A stretch of DNA of 64,000 bases, taken from positions 4,650,001 through 4,714,000 of the forward strand of contig NC_031672.1 of NCBI RefSeq assembly GCF_001640025.1. The letters run 5' to 3'. This document shows, piece by piece, positions 57,142 through 64,000 of this stretch. Every line of letters starts with the position of its first letter. The stretch's first letter is position 1. This stretch comes from Sugiyamaella lignohabitans (Eukaryota > Ascomycota > Dipodascomycetes > Dipodascales > Trichomonascaceae). A program made the position numbers and the translations under genes. The notes below the pieces were generated by a model that saw only the letters and a list, made by a program, of their open reading frames with translations, ran no database searches and was not told the origin of the DNA.

Positions 57142-57936
57142 ATGGTAAGTACCATGTCTCGTGAGAAACAAAGGGATATTGCTACCTGATGCTGCTGTTT
57201 TGCAAATAATGCCGGCACGTCGACGTAACGACTCGAGCGAAGCGAGAGGAGCCACGGGGTCTGGGGCGAAGCCCCAGCCGCCGGAGGCATCAGGTTCCCT
57301 CCAGAAACCCGAGAAAAGAAACTGACAGAATCATAGGCGCCTCTGATCCGAAAGAAGAAGCTGAGAAGCGAGAAAACGGCGAGTTCCGATTTGGCAGAAA
57401 GCGGGATTTCTAAGCCTGCTGTGAGTGTTCTCAGCAGAGAAGACAACCCATTTCTTCGTCAAGCCAAGACTAGTAAGAAGGAAAAAAGAGATCAAAAAAG
57501 AGATGGTTTACACGAGCGACTGAAAGCATCGACGCATAGCGGTATTTCTAAATCGTCTTTAAGGAGACAGAAGCGAAAGGCGAAGTCGAATCTGTCATCC
57601 AACCTGTCAGATCTGTTATCGTCATTACCTATTGCATCAGACAGTACTGATAAAGAAGGCGTCAACTCGTCGGACTCCGCTACTATTGTGACATCCAGTG
57701 GCTATATTCAAGCGAAGCCCAAACTGATTGATCCAAAGAAGAGTTCGAAGAAAAACGAAAAAGTCGCCAAGCAAGAAATGTCGCGGTTCAACAAAGTTCT
57801 AGCAGAAAAGACGTTTCGCCAGTCTCCCTTTGACACACTCAAGAGCTTCATCAATGCGAATATCGAGAAAAAGGACGACTTCGTCAAGATGGAAAAGAAA
57901 GCTCAAGCCAAAGAGTCGTTCACCATGCAAATGTAA
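57142..57936 (+). CDS. SLX9: Ribosome biogenesis protein Slx9
   Basis: Exon 1 coding part is the ATG alone (57142-57144), directly followed by GTAAGT; the 192-nt intron ends CTGACAGAATCATAG at 57336 and exon 2 runs 57337-57936. The join gives MAPLIRKKKLRSEKTAS, a basic N-terminus like that of S. cerevisiae Slx9. Without the intron the frame has no ATG and is closed by a stop at 57334. 200 residues. Family signatures are SGISKSSLRRQKRKAK and the C-terminal KQEMSRFNKVLAEKTFRQSPFDTLKSFI. Slx9 binds pre-40S particles in the nucleolus, needed for ITS1 processing and small-subunit export. The intron carries a single arm of the hairpin element. Confidence 0.88.
57229..57289 (-). repeat. Hairpin element, right arm (copy 23)
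   Basis: Single arm within the SLX9 intron; loop GAA in CTGGGGC-GAA-GCCCCAG. Confidence 0.93.
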
Positions 57937-58027
57937 TCTATTTATTTTTCAATCCACTTTAATTTTCTTAACGAACCAAAATGAAAGATACAAGAGCCAC
58001 AATCTCACAAGACTTCCCCCAAGCAAA

Positions 58028-58088
58028 CGACTCGAGCGAAGCTCGAGGAGCAACGGGGTCTGGGGCAGCGCCCCAGCCCCCGGAGGCA
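58028..58088 (-). repeat. Hairpin element, right arm (copy 24)
   Basis: Single arm in the convergent SLX9/GPD1 gap. Its second hairpin is CTCGAGC-GAA-GCTCGAG, a perfect 7-bp stem where other copies have two mismatches. Confidence 0.93.
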
Positions 58089-58214
58089 GGTGAGATAAGT
58101 AAAAATTATCAGAGAAATGAATAACATTAACAAATATTAACAAATAAAAAGAAGAAAGTCGAACCAGTCGATTCTATGTATGAGAGCGTAAGTTTGTGAG
58201 CAATGTCAAGCGAC

Positions 58215-60043
58215 TTATAGCTTAGCAGCATCTTCGCCAGCATTGCATTGGTGAGCAGGTTCACCCACGCTATTACGTCTCGAGCCAGCCTGAGTAGCAG
58301 GGCCGTCAGCAAGGACCTTGGGCAGATCGTCGATTCTGAGATCACCGTAACAGATGTCGTAGATGGCAATCAACAGAGGGAAATCTTCAGTCATGCCTCT
58401 ATGAGTAAGAAGTTCGTGAACCTCCTTCATGGTAGCAATACCTTGAGCAGATTGGCCGTTAAGAAGCTCCTTCTCAACAACATCAACGTGCTTACCAGTA
58501 CGAGCAGCTTCACGACCAACACGGACGTTTCTACCAGATGCACAAGAAGTGATCAAGTCAGCAACACCAGAAGACTCGACAGTGAAAGTCTCGGGTCTGC
58601 AGTCTGGGAAAAAGGTGATACCAAAACGGACCATCTCCATAAGACCACGTCTCATAATAGCGGCCTTGGCATTGTCTCCCCATCCGTAACCCTCAACAAG
58701 ACCAGCACCAATAGCAACAACGTTCTTAAGAGCACCACCAATACTGACACCGGCAGTATCAGGAGAGGTACGAACGTGGAAGTAAGTTCTTTGGAAAAGA
58801 ATTTGTAACAAGTCCTCGTCAACATCACCAGGATAATAGTTCTTTGGCAATGGATATGCAACGGTTGTCTCAGAGAATTTTTCAAGGGCAACTTCAGGAG
58901 CCAAGTTAGCACCGGATAAAACACCACAGTGGAGACCTAATTCTTGCTCAATGTAGTCTGATAACAGAGTGACACCGTCCTTGTTGACATTAAGACCCTT
59001 GAGACATGAAATGGCTCTAGCCTTGGAGAAATCAATGCCGTCGAGTTGCTTGAAAATGTTCTTTAAGAATTGATGGGGAATGTTGAAAATGACAATATCA
59101 GCACCCTCGACAACCTCGCGAAGATTGGGCACTGCCACTAAGTTATGAGGAAGCTTGATATTAGGCAAGTACTTGACGTTTTCATGTTCAGTATTGATGA
59201 TCTCAGTCAGGTTCTTGCCGTCGATTTGCTCTTCATATACCCACATCTTGACTTCTTCGTGGAAGAGAGACTGGTTTTCGCTAGTGTTTTCAGCGACGAT
59301 TTTGGCAACAGTAGTGCCCCTAGACGTTGTTAGTATTTTTGTGCTTTTTCTGAGTAGAAAACTGTCAGGACGAATCGCAAAACCCAAGACCAATCATTGT
59401 TGAACCTCGTTTATTCATTTATTAACAGGAAGCATTCTGTCACCTGAGATTCAGCAAACCAGCAAACTTCAGCAAACCCCAGTAATGTCGAGCCGAGTCG
59501 GCAGTGGATCGGCTGGTGAGCTAGTGGATGCAGATGCCGAAATACGGAAAAACTATTGCAGCCATTGTCTCTCGCAGCTGACCACCACAACCCAAGCAGC
59601 CGCTCCATCGCTAAGGAACAAACTAGTTATGCTTGCCGCATCCCAACAAAGTACTCGGCTGGACAATGAAAAAGAGGCCGACAACAAATCAGAGGCAACA
59701 AACACCCTGTAGGTCAAGAGTCCATTGGATCGAGACCAAAACAATGTAGTTGACAATAAAGCAATGTAAAAGAATAAAAAATTTCAATTTAACAATGCCA
59801 TTATCGCCGATCAAATACTTACCAGTTACCAGAACCAACAATGGCCACTCTCCAAGTCTTAGCATATTGCTTAGCACGAACACTGTTTCTACTACTTGGC
59901 CGACTGATGTAGTACTCCATGCTGTTGTAGTTTTGAGGGGTTCTAGTTCCATCTGACGAAGGAGCAGAAGATCCTTTGTGTTCGTTGAGAGAAGTAAGGG
60001 CATGTAAGCCTTGAGGAAGAGACAAGTTCTGTAATGAAGACAT
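58215..60043 (-). CDS. GPD1: Glycerol-3-phosphate dehydrogenase (NAD+), with PTS1-like C-terminus
   Basis: Exon 1 is 60043-59823, exon 2 is 59319-58215. The 503-nt intron (GTAAGT donor, ACTAAC branch, GTCTAG acceptor) splits the NAD-binding motif GSGNWGTTVAKIVAEN at its Trp codon. 441 residues. Typical Gpd motifs follow: VFNIPHQFLKN, AISCLKGLNV, SGANLAPEVA, GALKNVVAIGAG (catalytic Lys), SSGVADLITSCASGRN and ELLNGQSAQG. It reduces dihydroxyacetone phosphate to glycerol-3-phosphate for glycerol, osmotic balance and lipid synthesis. The C-terminus is extended (GSRRNSVGEPAH...) and ends AKL, a peroxisomal PTS1-type tripeptide. No PTS2 motif is evident in the first 30 residues, unlike S. cerevisiae Gpd1. 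Confidence 0.95.
59485..59712 (+). CDS. Small antisense ORF inside the GPD1 intron, uncertain
   Basis: 75 codons from an ATG, wholly within the GPD1 intron on the opposite strand. The product contains CSHCL (a C-x2-C) and a Lys/Glu-rich tail. No family is recognised. It could be a nested gene, part of a longer transcript, or chance. Confidence 0.25.
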   Translation: MSSRVGSGSAGELVDADAEIRKNYCSHCLSQLTTTTQAAAPSLRNKLVMLAASQQSTRLDNEKEADNKSEATNTL

Positions 60044-63000
60044 TTTGAATAGTTTTAGTTGTTGTGATGAAAGCAAACGGTTTTGAATTGTACTTTTAGT
60101 TGTGTTTGTATAAATTAATCGTTTCCTAATAATAAAAGATGAATTGAATAGGAACCGTGGATGAAACCAATGTATACTTGTAGATATTCTTCTTGACAAA
60201 AAGACGTGGGCACCGTACATGTATATATACTTTTTTGTTTGTCTAATCACAGAAGACACTTATCTCCCACAGGTTACGGTTACAGTTACGGTTGAGATTG
60301 GGGTTTAGGGTTGAGCTAATGTTTTTTTTTTGCGCTTCGATTGATTGTCAATCACTACTTATTACAGAACAGGTGAAGAGCGAAGATCGGCCACCATTTT
60401 GAGCGATTGTAATGTACCGACTTATCGTGGAAACTCGGGAATCCTCAGGGTATAGTGCCGAAGTTTGATAGTGATGCCGTAGTGATAATGAGGTAGTACT
60501 ATGGTGATAATGTATCGGTACTATGATATGGTGCTGATGCCGTAGTGATACTGCCGATATTCTCATGATAATATATTTTAGGCGATAAAAAATAAACTAG
60601 AGGACTAATAAGAACAACCTACAGAGAGGACTAGCTGAGAGGATTAGCTGAGAGGATTAGTAAATATGCTTTGGCAGGTACCGCTTCGGTCGGCCGAAGA
60701 GATACCAGAATTATCGGAGTAGGAAAGACCGGATTTGGGCCGATGATAAGCCTTGGATAACCCCTGGATTTTCTGGATACCTAATCCTGTTACCAAAATC
60801 GAGGTACCGCGGCTTGTTAGCTGGCTTAGAACCTGGTCCCAAATGCGAAACAACCGTCCGAACTATGCATCGAATTTTGCACATGAAGGAATATATTAAC
60901 TTCCTGAAATGGAATGTTACCCTAATATATAGGAGTTAATCCGGACTCGATGACGATTCGAAGGACGAAAAATGCAGGTCTTGACGTCAAGTTCCAAGTA
61001 GAGATTAAAAGCCATGTCTCGAAACTCCTGCCACTCCAGCATCAAAAGTTAATGTGTAATTTGTGCTACCTGATTCGCAGAGCTTGTGAGTATATTACGT
61101 AGGACTGCAGTGGAAAAGACGGTAGGGTTCCACCAGTCTACTCTAAAGAAATGAAATGGGCTCTCTGGACTTGAAATTTCTGTGTAACTTGAGTTGACAG
61201 TTGCTGAATGAATTGGACTTGATAATATAGAAATCCAGAGGCGATATAGGTAAAAAAGTAGTATAAAGTGGTACTATATGAGACACTAGTGAAGGAACCT
61301 TAGTAAAAGATAGTAAAAGGTCCGAAAAAGACCGAAAATAGACTACCGTGTAAGCCGTCGTTACTAGGTTACAGCGTTACATAACGGGATAGAATATGGA
61401 CCTGCATAAAACGGTGATGATCGACATTTTTCCGAGATGTTTCGCGGTACGTCATGATACACAGACCTACGTCATAGTGAAAAACTGATAAAAGCCTTAC
61501 AGAACGGTTTATCTTGAGATTCGAGTTCAAAGAGAGAGGGTCAAAAATTCTTTATGACCCAGAAGATAGCAGATCAACACAAAGTAAAGTGCAGAATGCA
61601 GAATGTTATAGAACAATAGATAACACAGTTGCTAATAGTTACTAGCTCAAAACATATATTAAGCATCTTTTTAAGTTTAGTGCACGTTACAAATACACGT
61701 TGTAGATCGCGATGGGATTCTGAAACTGTCTTGCCAACGGTGATAAACACACACGTCACCAAGCAGGTATAGAGTTTGAGTTTAAAAAATTATCGCGGTA
61801 GGTGCTCGAGAAGAATTACAAGACTGAACGAGGAGGGATGGACTACCTGAAGAGGTGTTGAGAGATGATAATAAATAGTTAAAGAGTTGTTAATAAAATT
61901 TCGAATACAAGTTTCCAAGTCACTTTGGCACCAGACATTTGAATAAGGCAGATAAGGACATGGCATTTACGAAAATAATTATATACTATGGATCAAATGA
62001 TGGAACTCGAGACAAATAATAGAGCGAGATTTTCATTTTTTAGACAAATACTATTTATGCGTAAATAGCCACCTGGTCTTGAAGGAACAATACTCTCTAC
62101 CGATTCTCGAGAAATGAGACATTCAATGAGCTTAAGTTAGAACGCCCGATCGTCATCTAAGAAATCCTATATATGGAATATCAAACAGAGTCTAACTAGA
62201 GCCGCTCGAGACTGATAGGGATACCAATCTTTTTAGGGATTTCACTTTACGGTAGATAAACTTGTTAGACGAAAATGCTGCTGAAATATCTAGTAAGTTG
62301 GTTAGATGTTCTCTCTGCCAAAAGTATTTGGGAGTATATCGAATTGCTGCTGTGTCGGTAACCTATTTAAAAAACTTATTGAGGGCTATTATTGTGTTCT
62401 CAAGCGGAAAAATAAATGCGTTCTTATCGAAGACCAGAGCGCTACATATTCGTTAAGACCATTTGCCGAGCATGATCCGACGCCTCCATCCGCAACGAGC
62501 ATAGATAACTTCAAAACGCGGAAGTCTTATTTATGATAGAGGGTATTACCAAGTGAGCGACTCACGGCCTGCGGTCGACTGCTACTTCAAAGGTCACAGA
62601 AATTCTAATGCCGCAACACGAATTGCCTTCTTCATTGACATAGTCAAGTCTATGTGATTCACATCCTGCAAAATTGCAGGACCCTGCTGTTGCAAGGTTG
62701 ACAAAAATATATTTATGACAATATCTAGTGGTCCAAACCAAGGTTGTCTGGCTACCAAGTATAACCCCCCCCCCCCCAATCAGTTGCAAATCACTGAAAG
62801 CACCGACAATGTGAGTTTCGGCATTCTGGTCATTATTCATCCATCCCTGAAACTGGGATTCAATGGCCTCGTCCATTACCTGGCAGAACATGTCAGGTTC
62901 AGAGCTCACGTATGTCGATTTTTTTCTGGACATGTTAGATAAGGGGCTAGTACTTGGTTCCCTCGCGGTTCTTGTGATGAGGATAAACAAAACAAATATT

Positions 63001-63116
63001 TCGATATTAATGCTCGAAAACCGGTAAAAAAATCAACACGGGGTTTTATTCGGTACTAACGCAACTAAAAACGATAAGATCAGAGATACTAAATTTGTAC
63101 TATAAATTTTAGACAT
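60044..63116. other. Gene-poor AT-rich region
   Basis: 3.1 kb upstream of GPD1. Close to GPD1 lies TATATATA at 60222-60229, a possible TATA box. Short imperfect repeats occur at about 60470-60560 (GTAGTGATAAT-like) and 60620-60661 (AGAGGATTAGCTG units), and a run of 13 C at 62765-62777. No hairpin element copies. Weak frames: 62306-62536 (plus) and 62562-62939 (minus). Confidence 0.5.
62562..62939 (-). CDS. Possible small protein or gene remnant, uncertain
   Basis: About 125 codons from an ATG (MSRKKSTYVSSEPD). The C-terminal half (NLATAGSCNFAGC, GNSCCGIRISVTFEVAVD) is Cys-rich and not obviously random, but the run of 13 C lies within the frame (GGGG), a place prone to frameshift. No family is recognised. 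It may be an intron-containing gene, a decayed gene or chance. Confidence 0.2.
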   Translation of the reverse strand, partial: SNMSRKKSTYVSSEPDMFCQVMDEAIESQFQGWMNNDQNAETHIVGAFSDLQLIGGGGVILGSQTTLVWTTRYCHKYIFVNLATAGSCNFAGCESHRLDYVNEEGNSCCGIRISVTFEVAVDRRP

Positions 63117-64000
63117 TTATCTAGGACCAGGTCCTCGACGTCTTCTAGGACGATTTACAGGAGCTGCCCTTCGCTTAAGAGTTTTCGCTCCGTTTGTCGG
63201 TTCTTTACTTTCTGAATTGTCGGGTGCCAATGACTCCTCTGCTTTAACCGCAGAGCTGGGCTTATCCAACAGTTGGTTTGCGGGCCGAGGGCGTAATCGA
63301 CTAACAATAGAGGACATCCCCATTACTTGGGCCTCATGATGTCGCAGGCCTTCATTGGCTTCTGTTAGATTGTGCTGCTGCTCTTGTCTCTTCTTTTGAC
63401 GAGCTTCCCTAATCACCTCTGTCTGTTTACGATAATCAGTCGACGCATTCCTTTGCAACGTAATCTTTTCTGAAGGATTCCCGCTACCTTCTACAGCCAA
63501 ATGAACCACTTCCTGCAATCTACCAATGAATTCGCTGTTTGAATTGTTGTGGGCTGTGACATGAAGGTCATAGGCAAGATTAAAGTCTTGAGCTAACACA
63601 GCCTCTCTTTCTTGCATATGGATATCAGCCCAATCTTCTTGATTTGTAAAGACATTTGCCCAATTCTCATTATACCTGGGTTTCTGATCGAAACTGGTAG
63701 GTGGTCCTGCTCTCAATTTCATATGCAAACTAATAATTGGCTTGTATCGACCAAAGATCAGCTGCGTTGCTCCGGCCATCCTATCGTGAATGGAGGCGTA
63801 ATGACCGCTACGTGAATTTTCGTTCTTACTGACGTGAATGAGAAGAACACTGAATGCTTGAGATACTAAACTCAACTCTGCTAACCCCCATTGAATATCC
63901 TCGTCACCTTCAAAGAGTCTGATGTTTGTAAGGTCAACCTGTCTGCTTTCCAAATATATGGGGATGACGAGATCGAAATCTCTGTCTCTTCTTTCAAAGC
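63117..64000 (-). CDS. Protein of unknown function, 5' end outside the window
   Basis: The frame is open from the right edge to a stop at 63117-63119, at least 293 residues; no ATG is visible before the edge, so the start lies outside or in an upstream exon. The N-terminal part seen looks folded (LAELSLVSQAFSVLLIHVSK, then ATQLIFGRYKPIISLHMKL). The region around 63370-63600 is charged and helical, and the C-terminus is very basic (LKRRAAPVNRPRRRRGPGPR), suggesting nuclear or nucleic-acid association. I do not recognise the family. Confidence 0.55.
   Translation of the reverse strand, partial: FERRDRDFDLVIPIYLESRQVDLTNIRLFEGDEDIQWGLAELSLVSQAFSVLLIHVSKNENSRSGHYASIHDRMAGATQLIFGRYKPIISLHMKLRAGPPTSFDQKPRYNENWANVFTNQEDWADIHMQEREAVLAQDFNLAYDLHVTAHNNSNSEFIGRLQEVVHLAVEGSGNPSEKITLQRNASTDYRKQTEVIREARQKKRQEQQHNLTEANEGLRHHEAQVMGMSSIVSRLRPRPANQLLDKPSSAVKAEESLAPDNSESKEPTNGAKTLKRRAAPVNRPRRRRGPGPR

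Noticed and set aside
407..58088. CRISPR-like array interpretation of the repeats
   Set aside because: Copies are dispersed over 58 kb in both orientations, not regularly spaced, and the host is eukaryotic.

Overview
The window is nuclear DNA of an ascomycete yeast, most likely an early-diverging budding yeast (Trichomonascaceae/Dipodascaceae-like: Blastobotrys, Sugiyamaella, Yarrowia relatives). The gene set is fungal: class I/II chitin synthase, Zn2Cys6 factor, Pho4-like bHLH factor, Ste5/Far1-like scaffold, PAM17, SLX9. Introns start GTAAGT and often end with the branch site almost fused to the acceptor (ACTAACAG). CTG codons fall on conserved leucines in MRPL33 and VPS24, so the CUG-Ser clade is unlikely. 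EAF and translin, both missing from S. cerevisiae, are present. The genus is an inference.

Layout. 1-9.5 kb: 3' end of an endonuclease/exonuclease/phosphatase gene, a Zn2Cys6 factor, an SDR dehydrogenase, MRPL33 and a low-complexity protein. 10.6-23.5 kb: VPS24, tubulin cofactor D, EAF, CCA1 and chitin synthase. 26.4-37.3 kb: aldo-keto reductase, MSH6, ADK2, an acetate transporter and an MFS permease. 37.3-42.8 kb: a 5.5-kb gene-poor stretch. 42.8-53.2 kb: Pho4-like factor, TFIIIA, Ste5/Far1-like scaffold, translin. 54.2-60.0 kb: CCP1, PAM17, SLX9, GPD1. 60-63.1 kb is gene-poor, and a gene of unknown function runs off the right edge. The genes are ordinary single-copy housekeeping and regulatory loci without operon-like grouping; mitochondrial functions recur (MRPL33, ADK2, CCP1, PAM17, and CCA1 through its probable leader).

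The most unusual feature is a GC-rich palindromic repeat family with 24 copies in 64 kb (8 two-armed copies of about 140 bp or a little less, and 16 single arms of about 50-65 bp). Each arm runs from TGCCTCC to CTCGAGTCG and is built of short-stem, three-base-loop hairpins. Differences between copies fall mainly in the loops, or change both sides of a stem together. No copy breaks a recognised coding exon. Copies lie near the middle of six of nine convergent gene gaps and inside four introns. This is the best candidate for something undescribed: a structured mobile or regulatory element linked to 3' ends and introns.

Other points: GPD1 ends in AKL, a peroxisomal (PTS1-type) tripeptide, and has a 503-nt intron with an antisense ORF; degenerate tandem copies of the acetate transporter 3' end lie downstream of that gene; the start codons of SLX9 and CCP1 sit directly at splice junctions. 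Several coding models were rebuilt here by joining exons by eye; splice positions are inferences from consensus sites, reading frame and family alignment.
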